Positions 46,896 through 56,593 of a stretch of 64,000 nucleotides of DNA are shown in pieces. The stretch covers positions 1-64,000 of the forward strand of contig CALFWB010000040.1 in NCBI GenBank assembly GCA_937928795.1, written 5' to 3'. A program made the translations under genes and the position numbers. Source of the DNA: an uncultured Anaerolineales bacterium. Its GTDB lineage: Bacteria > Chloroflexota > Anaerolineae > Anaerolineales > UBA4823. Each line of letters opens with the position of its first letter. Position 1 is the first letter of the stretch. The notes below the pieces were generated by a model that saw only the letters and a list, made by a program, of their open reading frames with translations, was not told where the DNA came from and made no database searches.

Positions 46896-48641
46896 GTGGA
46901 GATGAAAAATAGAACGATGCGAATCCTGTATGTTGTAGCCCTCTTGCTTCTCTTGAGTCTGGCATGTCGTCTTGGCGGTTCGTCTTCAAGCCAACCGAGC
47001 AGTAGCTCTTCACCTCAAATCACCGAACAACCCATATCGGAAACCTCCCCCAACGCTCCCTCGGGTGGGGCGATTAGTGATTTGGAAAATGTTCGCCAAG
47101 CGGTGGTACAAATTGAAGCGGTTGGCACCTTTGTTGATCCCGAGTTTGGAGAAACCCTTCAGGGGGGTGCTGGTTCTGGGTTTATCATTGACCCTGCAGG
47201 GATTGCCGTGACGAACAATCATGTCGTTTCAGGGGGTACGGTGTTTCGTGTCTATGTCGGCGGCGATACTAGTAAAACCTATAATGCCAGAGTGTTGGGT
47301 TATTCGGAGTGTTCGGATTTAGCGGTCATTGATATCGAAGGGGATGGATTCCCGTATCTAAAATGGTATGAGGGTCCCATCAAGGTTGGAATGGATATCT
47401 ACGTTGCCGGCTTTCCGCTCGGTGATCCGAATTTCACCCTAACCAAAGGAATTATCTCGAAGGAAAAGGCCGATGGCAAGAGCGGCTTTTCCTCGGTGGA
47501 GTCAGTTGTCGAGTACGATGCAACCTCCAACCCCGGCAATTCGGGTGGACCGGTGGTGACGGCAAACGGTGAGGTTGTGGCAGTCCATTACATGGGCAAT
47601 CGACAGACTCGACAGGCTTTTGGCATCGCCGGCAACCTTGCCCGAAAGGTGGTCGAAACTTTGCGCAACGGTGAGAACCTTGACTCGATCGGCGTTAACG
47701 GTGCTGCGGTCTCCAATGATGACCAAACCATCGTGGGTGTCTGGGCATATTCGATCCAACCCGGATCGCCGGCGGACAAAGCCGGCCTGAAACCGGGTGA
47801 CATTATCACCCGCTTAGGGAATGTGCCGGTCGCAACCGATGGTACCCTGTATGACTATTGTGACATCATCCGTAGCCATTCTCCAACCGAGACCTTGCCG
47901 GTTGAAGTCTTGCGATTATCCACCGGAGAGTTGTTGAGCGGCCAACTCAATGGACGGTCGCTGGAAGTTGTTTCCACCTTTGGTTTACCAACCGCTGGAG
48001 GTGAGACGCCTAGCGTTGGCTCTACAGGCGGTTCGGTGCCTGGCACAACCGTGAATCCCAATGCTAGCCAACCTGGGGAATACTATTACACCACCGAATT
48101 TGAAGATATGAGCGATTGGGAATACGTTCTCATGAAAGGGAAAGAAAGCGGGCTTAAACAAGAAGCGCGCAACGGAAAATTCCGCGTTGACATTCTCGAA
48201 CCGAATACCTGGGTTTACTTCTTCAATACCAATTTCACCTATCAGGATGTGCAATTAGATACCCTTGTCGAAAACTTGGGACAAAACACCAACTATACCG
48301 GATTGTTCTGCCGCTATTCAGCGGACGGTTGGTATGAAGCGAATATCTTGAACACAGGTGAATGGTATATCTATGCTTCTAATGGTAGTCGTCTGGAATT
48401 AATGTTTAGCGGCGCTTCACGGTTGATTAATACCGGCAAGAAGACCAATTCTTACACATTCATTTGCAAAGGCGATGAACTGACTTTAGGCATTAACGGA
48501 GTAGAAGTCAAAACCATCTCGACCGATCTAAGCCCCTTTATGCCTTTACGAGAAGGAGAGGTGGGTTTCTTTGTCGCTTCAACAAACGTTTTCCCGCTGC
48601 GAGTAGAGTTTGATTGGTTCACCGCCTCGGTTGTATATTGA
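46896..48641 (+). CDS. HtrA/DegP-like serine protease lipoprotein with PDZ and C-terminal LamG-like region
   Basis: Lipobox LSLAC; TNNHVV, SDLAVI, NPGNSGGPVV triad context; PDZ (GSPADKAGLKPGDIITRLGNVPV). Confidence 0.9.
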   Translation: MEMKNRTMRILYVVALLLLLSLACRLGGSSSSQPSSSSSPQITEQPISETSPNAPSGGAISDLENVRQAVVQIEAVGTFVDPEFGETLQGGAGSGFIIDPAGIAVTNNHVVSGGTVFRVYVGGDTSKTYNARVLGYSECSDLAVIDIEGDGFPYLKWYEGPIKVGMDIYVAGFPLGDPNFTLTKGIISKEKADGKSGFSSVESVVEYDATSNPGNSGGPVVTANGEVVAVHYMGNRQTRQAFGIAGNLARKVVETLRNGENLDSIGVNGAAVSNDDQTIVGVWAYSIQPGSPADKAGLKPGDIITRLGNVPVATDGTLYDYCDIIRSHSPTETLPVEVLRLSTGELLSGQLNGRSLEVVSTFGLPTAGGETPSVGSTGGSVPGTTVNPNASQPGEYYYTTEFEDMSDWEYVLMKGKESGLKQEARNGKFRVDILEPNTWVYFFNTNFTYQDVQLDTLVENLGQNTNYTGLFCRYSADGWYEANILNTGEWYIYASNGSRLELMFSGASRLINTGKKTNSYTFICKGDELTLGINGVEVKTISTDLSPFMPLREGEVGFFVASTNVFPLRVEFDWFTASVVY

Positions 48642-48778
48642 TGTGAGTTCTGGTTGAGAATTGGGATTGGTCATTTGACAAGAGAAGCGAGGAGAATTCT
48701 TAAGTTGTCATAAAGACTTTTTCTCGCTGCGCTCGAGGTGACAGTCAAAGGGTGCGCTTTGCTCGAAGTGACAAGCGT
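48642..48778. repeat. Dispersed palindromic repeat, diverged copy D
   Basis: GAGTTCTGGTTGAGAATTGGGATTGGTCATTTGACAAGAGAAGCGAGGAGAATTC...TTTCTCGCTGCGCTCGAGGTGACA. Confidence 0.6.
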
Positions 48779-48779
48779 A

Positions 48780-48820
48780 AGCGGAGAACAAATTCCACAA
48801 GAGTTTGTCCTCCGCTTTTT
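48780..48820. terminator. Bidirectional terminator
   Basis: AGCGGAGAACAAA...TTTGTCCTCCGCTTTTTT. Confidence 0.8.
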
Positions 48821-48836
48821 TGCTCGTGTTGAATTC

Positions 48837-49901
48837 TCAAGGTTGACTGAGGAAGCGGTTGCTCAGGGTGTAATGGACATAATTTTGAATTAGGCTGGTC
48901 ACCATGTCGCGACGGTAGTTATGCGAAGAGAAGGTTTGGATGATCACGCGGCCGCCCAGACAACTGGCAATCACTCCATGATCCGATTTTGAAGTTGCCT
49001 TTGTTCCGGCTATAAGCTGTGCGTCTCCGCTGCCGGTGATTTTGAGCAGATCACCTTGATCAGTTTCGTCCCAAAAGACACTGAAATTGCGCAAGGAGAT
49101 GCCTTTGTTGGGAGACGTAAAAATTGGGTGATCTGGGACTAGCGGATAAACCGATAGGTCAGCAAGCCACCATTCCTTGAAGTACCAATCTCGATAGATG
49201 CCCACACCACACTTCATTAGAATTGGGGCAACTTTGCCTTGTGAGAGATCATCGAGCGCCCAATGTTCGATAATCACTGCAGTGCCTCGGTTGATGTGAT
49301 CGAGCAAATACACAAAAAACTCACCTTGAATTTTGGTGCGAGCTTCTGAGGCAGCGATAATTAGATCCCATTGGTTAGAAGAGAGTAAATCATCCTTAAA
49401 CCATCCTTGGGCGCTGCCATCGTCTTTGAAGGTATAACCGCCCATTTCCAGGGCTTCTTGGTAGTACTCCAGTTGTCCTGTGCCGGACATATCTTCAAAG
49501 AGAAGGATTTTTGCATTCTTGATTTTTTGCTCAATATCTACGCTCGGTTCGGGGGAAGAAGGGGGTAAGGGAGGAGCTTCTGTGGCTTGGGGTGGTGGGG
49601 GATTGGTCGGTGGAATCTGCCCGGCTTGTTGGGTCAGTTGAGCAATTTGTTCAGCAAGCATGGTCGCTTGGACTTCCTGAGCAATGCGGGTACGTTCTGC
49701 AGCCGCTGCAGTCTCCTGTGCGCCTTGGTTGGCTTGTTGAGCTTGCAGGGTGAGCTGAACTTGGAGGGCGGTTTGGGTTTGGAGCAGGGATTGATCGGCC
49801 TGGCTACTTGAGATACAAGCGATCGCTGCAAAAAAGAACACAAAGGGAAGGATGACCCATCGGTAAACTGGCAAACCATAGGGTGGGGTAATTCGTTTCA
49901 T
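48837..49901 (-). CDS. Secreted/lipoprotein with coiled-coil Gln/Ala stretch and Pro-rich linker; function unknown
   Basis: Lipobox-like FAAIACIS; QTALQVQLTLQAQQANQGAQETAAAAERTRIAQE; C-terminal globular domain. Confidence 0.65.
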   Translation of the reverse strand: MKRITPPYGLPVYRWVILPFVFFFAAIACISSSQADQSLLQTQTALQVQLTLQAQQANQGAQETAAAAERTRIAQEVQATMLAEQIAQLTQQAGQIPPTNPPPPQATEAPPLPPSSPEPSVDIEQKIKNAKILLFEDMSGTGQLEYYQEALEMGGYTFKDDGSAQGWFKDDLLSSNQWDLIIAASEARTKIQGEFFVYLLDHINRGTAVIIEHWALDDLSQGKVAPILMKCGVGIYRDWYFKEWWLADLSVYPLVPDHPIFTSPNKGISLRNFSVFWDETDQGDLLKITGSGDAQLIAGTKATSKSDHGVIASCLGGRVIIQTFSSHNYRRDMVTSLIQNYVHYTLSNRFLSQP

Positions 49902-50235
49902 ACTATTCTCCTAAAAATTCACAGAAATTCCGATCCGATTTTCAAACGACGGCTACTCGCTTCCTTTTACTTCAGATAGAATGAGGTGAGGGGAAATGGG
50001 TTGCCTTTTCTATGAGCAGTTTCAGATACAAACCGGCTTGTTAAGTTGTGGGGGGAACAGCTCTCCAATTAGAAAAAGATCGTCGATTTTTGACCTTAAG
50101 TTATTCAGGCAATTGAAGTATATAGGGGAATAAATAGAAAGTCAATATAAAATCCGAAAATGCCGAAATTCCAAATTATCCAAGTTTGCAAAATCTGCGT
50201 CATCTGCGGTTTTGGGGCAGGTTGAACAGTTACCC

Positions 50236-53160
50236 TCAGTCCGTGATCTTAAAGATGACCTCTGCTTGGGAAGCATTGCCGGCTAAATCGTATACGATGG
50301 CAACTACGCGATGAGAGCCTACACGGGATTGCCACGGAAAAGCATAGGGTGGTTGGGTGAAGGTATGGATGATACCTCCATCCAAGTAGAGCTCAACTCT
50401 TTGAATGTCCAAATTGTCGGCGGCTTGAATTTGAAAGGTAAGGGTGGTGAATTCTTTGATGGAATAAGTTCTTTCGCTTTCGGGAAAGGTTATGCTCAAG
50501 GTCGGAGGAGTATTATCAACAGTCAGTTGAAGGAGGGCAGTTTCAACGCGATTTTCCTTACCAACGACTTGGAGTTGAAGCGTGTATAAACCGCTCAACC
50601 CCTGGGTATCCCAAGAGCCGAGCTTTCCGTCTTTCACAGGATTTGGCTGATCGCTGCCGATTTGAATCCAACGGCGGGGAAACAATCCCTCGCCAACTTG
50701 CAAGCGATAATATTGAAAGTTTTCACCACCTGCACTGCCGACAATCGGGATAATGCCGCGCACATAAGAAAACATTTGAGGTGAGGTGATTCGGGCGTTC
50801 TGGGAAGAGAGTGAGGGCGACTGAATTCGATCATACTCTTTCGGAGGGAGGGGAATGCCTTCTGCTAATGCCCACTGGTGCGCTTCCGCTGGGATTACCA
50901 TGTAACGTTGTTCTTTAACCAATTCCAAAGGCGTGAAAACGGTTGCCAGTCGTCCGGTTTGCTCATTAATCAAGTAGGTCTGAAAGAGCTGATCGGTTTG
51001 GCGAGGCTCGAACCCGGAAATAAAAATCTCGCTCACGATTGACGGACAATCTGCGTCAGGTAACATCCCAGACGGATCGCAGACATTTTGTCTTAATAAT
51101 GTCGGCGGCATTGTCCAATCCGAAGCTGGAAATTTTTGAGAGCTATATTGCATCAAGGCATGCCAAAGATTCATTACACTGGAGGGTTTGAGAGAGAGCT
51201 CGGGGGTTTGTTCGTTTCCCAGCCAAACTGCAACTAACCGCTGAGGCGTATAACCAACTGTCCAATATTGATTGGGATGGAAAGTGCGACCTAGTTTAGC
51301 AGCGCTGCGCCGCCCAATTTCAAAAGGATTGGGGTGTCCAAATGTCTGCCAACGTGCTGCCTCATCAGCCAAGACATGCGTGAGAAGATAGGCAAGCTCA
51401 GGGCTGATAACAGCTCGGTTTTCAAGGGTGGTTTGATCGTTATCAAGGTCAAAGAGCGTTTTACCGTTCCGTTCGCTTGCCTTTTGGATCAGGATAGGAT
51501 AGACCTGTGGCGTGGATTGAAAGGATGCTTTCGTCCTTCTCCACCCTCTGAGTAGGCCTTGATTTGCGAGGACTTGATAGGCTTGGGCAATTTCCAAGAT
51601 GGAGACTTTACTTGAGAAGAAAAGCTGCTTGGGGTCAAGCGCAGTTGTGGTTGTCTTTTCTGGGGATTCGTCTAGGCGGATACCCAGTTGTTGAATGACG
51701 TTTGAAATGGTTTCTGTCCCAATTTGATTAAATAGAGATAAAGCTGGCGCAAAATAATCATTGGCAAGGGCGATGCGAGCTCGCAGCGGGCCATGAAACT
51801 TTCCATCGAGGTTGGCGAGAATTTCTTCAGAGTCTGGGGGAATATCCCATTGAAGCGTTGCCGGTTGAATACCACGGGAGAAGGCGGCTAAATAGACAAA
51901 AGGAGTCAGAATTGTGCCTCCCCGATGCTTTTCTAGGGCTTTATTTACAAAGGGTTGTTTTTCATCTAAAGTTTGGGCAAAACTTGCCAAAGCCAGAACT
52001 TGGTTTGTAGCTGGTTCGATAATTATCCCTTGAGCTTGCAATGGGAATGAGAAAGTATTAGAAGTAGCAGCTACTCCGGGCAAGAGCAGCGCTGCGGGAC
52101 AATCCGTGGCTGTGGGGGTAGAAGGATCGTCAGTGTGTGTGATTCGAGACATCTGCACTTGCAGCGTGCATTCGAGATTGTGTTGCAGATCGGGATCGAT
52201 TGTGGTTAGAACATCCCAACCGCCGCGCTCGACCACTTCCAAAGGAAAAAGCTCAGAAAGTTGTTGAAGGATGATCGCAACATACGCAGGATGATGTAAC
52301 TCAAGATTGATAGAAGAGGGGGCAAATTTTAGATTTTCCAAATTCGCTGACCCGATTTCCTCCGTTCGCATCCAACCGCTTTTGATCAGATGGACAAGAA
52401 TATCCCCGGTTCGCTTGCGCACGACCTCTGGCGCATTGAGAGGGTGAATCGTTGGGCTCTCAAGGATGGAAACGAGCGCCGCAGCTTCGATCATATCCAA
52501 CTCTGCAGCCGATTTATTGAAATACAGTTGCGCTGCAGTTTCAGCTCCGTAAATCAGGGGTCCAAATTTGGCGCTATTGAGATACCAGATCAATGTCTGT
52601 AGTTTTCCATAGCGCTGGTTGAGTTGTGCGCCGAGGATCTTGGCGCGTAAGGTTTTTCGCCAGCTTGGGGTTTCGCTCCACAGGATCAAATCGTAAGCTA
52701 AGTGCTGAGCGATAGTGTTGAGTTGAGGGGTGGCGAAATCGCGTAAGCTTAATGCGGGGTTTGGGGAGAAATCCGGTTCGAGGGAAGCAATTACGGCGCG
52801 GGCAAGGGGAGATTCTAGAGCGAGTTTTGGGAGGGGGCTTGAGGAGTCGGGTAAGTCTAACCACAAGCGTTGAATGGCGGGATACTCTAAGCTGGCAAGA
52901 ACCGTTTTTCCATCGCGAGCAAGAAATCGAGTTGGGTTCTTTAGGTCACCATCTTGAGTATTAAGGAGTTGCTCGACTTTTTCAAAGGGTGGGAGATCGC
53001 TTAATAGACTGGTAACAAACCCTCCTAACCCAAGGATGGCAAAAGTCAAAGAAAGGCTGATCACGGTTGCTATGAACCAGCCAGTGACGGGCAGAGGATT
53101 GCGACGCCAAACCTGTTCCCGTCTGCGGCGTTGACGAATGATCTGCGTGACTGTTTTCAT
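50236..53160 (-). CDS. PBP1-like protein (GT51 + transpeptidase-like + Ig-like), possibly catalytically degenerate
   Basis: Architecture and motif context (TPFVYLAAFSRG, LDGKFHGPLRARIALANDYFAPAL, WTVGYTPQRLVAVWLGNE) match class A PBPs, but active-site residues differ. Confidence 0.8.
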   Translation of the reverse strand: MKTVTQIIRQRRRREQVWRRNPLPVTGWFIATVISLSLTFAILGLGGFVTSLLSDLPPFEKVEQLLNTQDGDLKNPTRFLARDGKTVLASLEYPAIQRLWLDLPDSSSPLPKLALESPLARAVIASLEPDFSPNPALSLRDFATPQLNTIAQHLAYDLILWSETPSWRKTLRAKILGAQLNQRYGKLQTLIWYLNSAKFGPLIYGAETAAQLYFNKSAAELDMIEAAALVSILESPTIHPLNAPEVVRKRTGDILVHLIKSGWMRTEEIGSANLENLKFAPSSINLELHHPAYVAIILQQLSELFPLEVVERGGWDVLTTIDPDLQHNLECTLQVQMSRITHTDDPSTPTATDCPAALLLPGVAATSNTFSFPLQAQGIIIEPATNQVLALASFAQTLDEKQPFVNKALEKHRGGTILTPFVYLAAFSRGIQPATLQWDIPPDSEEILANLDGKFHGPLRARIALANDYFAPALSLFNQIGTETISNVIQQLGIRLDESPEKTTTTALDPKQLFFSSKVSILEIAQAYQVLANQGLLRGWRRTKASFQSTPQVYPILIQKASERNGKTLFDLDNDQTTLENRAVISPELAYLLTHVLADEAARWQTFGHPNPFEIGRRSAAKLGRTFHPNQYWTVGYTPQRLVAVWLGNEQTPELSLKPSSVMNLWHALMQYSSQKFPASDWTMPPTLLRQNVCDPSGMLPDADCPSIVSEIFISGFEPRQTDQLFQTYLINEQTGRLATVFTPLELVKEQRYMVIPAEAHQWALAEGIPLPPKEYDRIQSPSLSSQNARITSPQMFSYVRGIIPIVGSAGGENFQYYRLQVGEGLFPRRWIQIGSDQPNPVKDGKLGSWDTQGLSGLYTLQLQVVGKENRVETALLQLTVDNTPPTLSITFPESERTYSIKEFTTLTFQIQAADNLDIQRVELYLDGGIIHTFTQPPYAFPWQSRVGSHRVVAIVYDLAGNASQAEVIFKITD

Positions 53161-53163
53161 CGG

Positions 53164-54903
53164 TCAAAAGGTAGCGCTCTGGGCGATTTTCTCACTGACC
53201 ATGTGGAGCAATTCGCGTGCCGATTGCAGGGTGGCTTGGTTGAGATCGCCCATCATTTGCGCCAATTCTTCGACCCTTTGTTCACCTTTCAGGGTTTGCA
53301 CCTCAGTGATAGTGCGATTGTCGACAATCTTCTTACGGACTAGGAGATGTTGATCGCCGAAAGCGGCCAATTGGGGCAGGTGAGTGACACAGAAAACTTG
53401 ATGATGGCGCGCAAGTTGCCATAATTTCTCTCCGACAACTGCCCCGACTCGTCCACCTATGCCTTGGTCAATCTCATCAAAGACCAAACAAGGTACGTCA
53501 TCGGCTGCCGCCAAGACGCCTTTCAAAGCCAGCATCAGCCGTGAGGTTTCACCGCCGGAAGCAATCTTGATGAGGGGCTTATACCCTTCGCCGGGATTGG
53601 GGGCGATCAAGAATTCCACTTGATCAATGCCGCTGGAGTTAAAGGCGACCTTACGAGTGTTTCCCAGAGGGATACCGTTCTCCGCGTCGGTCTGATGAAT
53701 TTGCACCTGGAAGCGCGCTTTTTCCATGTTTAGGGAAGCCAGTTCGCGTTCAATGGCTTGAGCTAATGATAAGCTGTGTTGGCGACGATTCTCGGATAAC
53801 TTAAGAGCCACCTCGCCCAATTCGGTTAGCAGGTTTGTTTCAAGCTTGGACAGGGCTTCAATCCGCTCTGATGCAGAGGTGATTTCTTCCAATTGGCTAT
53901 GGGCCCGTTGGGCATACTTCAAGATGTCTTCCACACTCTCGCCGTATTTGCGTTTTAGGGATTGAATCAGATTGAGCCGCTCTTCGATAAAGTCAAGCCG
54001 TTTAGGGTTGTATTCGATTTCTTCGGCGTAGTGACGCAATTCTCGCGCAAGCTCGTTAAGCCTTTCAAAGATTTCCTCAGCCGACTCTAAGGTGCCGCTC
54101 TGCGAGCTATCCAGCCGCACAAGACTACCTAAATGGTGGACAACCTCACCCATCTGGTCAATAATTGAAGGATTTTCCGGGCTGCCCTCGTCTAGGATTA
54201 GGATGGATTGTTGAATCAAACTGGCAAGATTTTCGGCATTGGCTAAGCGGTTGCGCTCAGCAAGGAGGGTTTCTTCCTCACCTGTTTTTAGGTGAGCATT
54301 TTCGATCTCGGCGATTTGGTATCGGAGGACATCTAATCGCCGCGCTGCTTCTTGTTCGATTTGGCGCAGATGAAACAATTCCCGCTGAACCTCTGTCAAT
54401 TCCCGATATATCTTTTGGTATGCGGAACGCAAGGGTTCGTTTTTGGCGTAATTGTCCAATAAGTGCAGATGCTGATTGACCTTCAGCAAGGATAAATGCT
54501 CCGATTGACCATGGATATCTACCAAATATTCGCCGATTTCCCTTAGGGTTGACAGGCTAACAACCCGCCCGTTAACGCGTGCAATGTGACGGCCGCTTGA
54601 GCGGATTTCACGGCATAGAGAAACTTGCTCGTTATCTTCATCCAGCTCCTCCCGCATTAAGATTTCTAGCAGGGGCTTGCGGATGGTTTGCGGGATAAAG
54701 AAATCTCCTTCTATGAGTGCTTTCTCTGCGCCACTGCGGATGTAGCTAATATCTGCCTTCCCTCCCACAAGTGCTTCGAGGGCATCAACTAAGATGGATT
54801 TTCCTGCTCCTGTCTCGCCGGTTAGGATGACCAAGCCGGGCTCAAAGTGGAGATTGAGTTCTTCAATGATCGCAAAATTGGAGATGCGCAATTCTTCGAG
54901 CAT
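53164..54903 (-). CDS. recN: DNA repair protein RecN
   Basis: MLEELRISNFAIIEELNLHFEPGLVILTGETGAGKSILVDAL; SGGETSRLMLALK; PCLVFDEIDQGIGGRVG. Confidence 0.96.
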   Translation of the reverse strand: MLEELRISNFAIIEELNLHFEPGLVILTGETGAGKSILVDALEALVGGKADISYIRSGAEKALIEGDFFIPQTIRKPLLEILMREELDEDNEQVSLCREIRSSGRHIARVNGRVVSLSTLREIGEYLVDIHGQSEHLSLLKVNQHLHLLDNYAKNEPLRSAYQKIYRELTEVQRELFHLRQIEQEAARRLDVLRYQIAEIENAHLKTGEEETLLAERNRLANAENLASLIQQSILILDEGSPENPSIIDQMGEVVHHLGSLVRLDSSQSGTLESAEEIFERLNELARELRHYAEEIEYNPKRLDFIEERLNLIQSLKRKYGESVEDILKYAQRAHSQLEEITSASERIEALSKLETNLLTELGEVALKLSENRRQHSLSLAQAIERELASLNMEKARFQVQIHQTDAENGIPLGNTRKVAFNSSGIDQVEFLIAPNPGEGYKPLIKIASGGETSRLMLALKGVLAAADDVPCLVFDEIDQGIGGRVGAVVGEKLWQLARHHQVFCVTHLPQLAAFGDQHLLVRKKIVDNRTITEVQTLKGEQRVEELAQMMGDLNQATLQSARELLHMVSEKIAQSATF

Positions 54904-54918
54904 GGTTACAGCCGAGGT

Positions 54919-55452
54919 TTAGATTTTGAGTTGAATGCCGGAGAGCCGATAGTACACCGAAGAAGTGACAAGGAAGGAATACAAAGCTTGTAAGGCTAAG
55001 CTGATCAGTCCGCCAAAACTAGCCGAGGAGAGAGCGTTTAGGGCGATAAAAAGGCTGAGAAGCAAGTAGGGCAGTGATCCTAACGCAGTAGCGATGGCAA
55101 TGGTTTGATAGAGCCTTTTCGCGCGCCTTTTTTGGATCACAGCCCGACAGACTTCGGCGATGATCGTCCCAGCAATTGGCGATAAGAGAATGGCAAAGAA
55201 CCACAAGCGCGGGATCCATTGACTACCGAAGAAGGAAAGAACGGCCGCAAGAATGCTGGCGGTGATGTAATCATACCAAAGGGCGGTTTCAAAGGCTTTC
55301 TGCTGGCCCCGCACACAATCCTTACAGCGATAGCCGGTCGGGGTGAGAATGGCGCATTTGGGGCAAATGGGTTTTTCGCAGGTGCTACAACGTAAACTGG
55401 TTTCAGTGTTCGGATGGTAATAACAAGTGAGAGAAGGCGGTTGTTCGCTCAT
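54919..55452 (-). CDS. B-box-type zinc-finger membrane protein
   Basis: CYYHPNTETSLRCSTCEKPICPKCAILTPTGYRCKDCVRGQ plus 3-4 TM. Confidence 0.85.
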   Translation of the reverse strand: MSEQPPSLTCYYHPNTETSLRCSTCEKPICPKCAILTPTGYRCKDCVRGQQKAFETALWYDYITASILAAVLSFFGSQWIPRLWFFAILLSPIAGTIIAEVCRAVIQKRRAKRLYQTIAIATALGSLPYLLLSLFIALNALSSASFGGLISLALQALYSFLVTSSVYYRLSGIQLKI

Positions 55453-56324
55453 CGTGAGATTCCAGTAGCAGGGTTACGATTCATATGAGGAGTGAGGTTA
55501 CGATAAAAATAGCCCGGATCTTGAAAGCGGACAAAGTGGGCATCATGTTCACTTGCCCGTACCTCCACTTGGTCTTGATCGATCAGGGGGATAGGAGCTT
55601 GACCATCGATGCAGAGTAGGGCATCGTGATCCGTATGGATGATCACACGCACCGACGAGCCTTCAGCCAAAACGATGCCGCGGTCGATTGAAAGATGGGG
55701 CGCTACAGCTACAAGTAGGATATTGCGCAACTCAGGGGGTAAGATCGGGCCTCCCGCTGCCAGAGCGTATGCAGTTGATCCGGTAGCGGTGGATGCAATT
55801 AAGGCATCGGCAACGTAGGTGGTCAGGTATCGCCCGTCAACATGAGTCTCCAAGTGCACCGGGCGCACCATTTGACCGCGCCCGACGACAACTTCGTTAA
55901 GGACATGGTGGGTGCTTAAGGCCTTCTCATTGCGTTGATGGGTGCATGAAAGCATCATCCGCTTTTCTAACCAGAAATCGCCCTTTAGCACTCGCGGCAA
56001 ATATTGTTTCCATTCATTGAGGCGGATCTCCATCAAGAAGCCGAAACGACCAGCGTTAATACCGAGGATTGGGATGTCATAGGGTCCGCAAATATGACCC
56101 GCTCGGAGCATGGTGCCATCTCCGCCGAGGACAATGAGCAGATCAATTTCGTGATTTTTGATGCTCTGTGCTAATTTTTCCTCGTAAAGCATGGCAATTA
56201 AGGAGTCTTGACCATGTCGCTTGAGGAAATGAGCGATCTTATAGGCTTCTTGATTAGCTTCAGGCAAGCTAGGGTGAGCCGCAATCGCAATTTTCCGAAA
56301 AGTTGTTAAGTTCTTCTCGTTCAC
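55449..56324 (-). CDS. nadK: NAD(+) kinase
   Basis: LLIVLGGDGTMLRAG, GINAGRFGFLME, STATGSTAYALAAGGPIL. Confidence 0.95.
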   Translation of the reverse strand: MNEKNLTTFRKIAIAAHPSLPEANQEAYKIAHFLKRHGQDSLIAMLYEEKLAQSIKNHEIDLLIVLGGDGTMLRAGHICGPYDIPILGINAGRFGFLMEIRLNEWKQYLPRVLKGDFWLEKRMMLSCTHQRNEKALSTHHVLNEVVVGRGQMVRPVHLETHVDGRYLTTYVADALIASTATGSTAYALAAGGPILPPELRNILLVAVAPHLSIDRGIVLAEGSSVRVIIHTDHDALLCIDGQAPIPLIDQDQVEVRASEHDAHFVRFQDPGYFYRNLTPHMNRNPATGISR

Positions 56325-56593
56325 AGGTTTATTATAACCAGAGAACGGCGAATCGGGCTTAATTCGTTAGGAGGTTAGGTAGGGGGAGCCGTTGCCACTC
56401 CGGGGTTGTCTCCAGCAGGTATCGATTGGGCTATCCGAGCATGATGATCAGCCAAAGCCCAAGCGCAGCTTCAGCTTGAGAATTGCTGGCATACGAGAAA
56501 TTTTGAATGAGAGAAATACCAGTCAAGCGTTATAATTTGATTGAGATCGAAAAAAGAGTGCGCGCGATCCAAACGGAGAGGAGTGAGCAAGCG

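Noticed and set aside
42700-50215. Short words like ATGACGCAGATTTCGCAG (about 42705) and TGCAAAATCTGCGTCATCTGCGG (about 50187)
   Set aside because: Related short repeats in opposite orientations, but only two about 20-bp matches; too little to define an element here.
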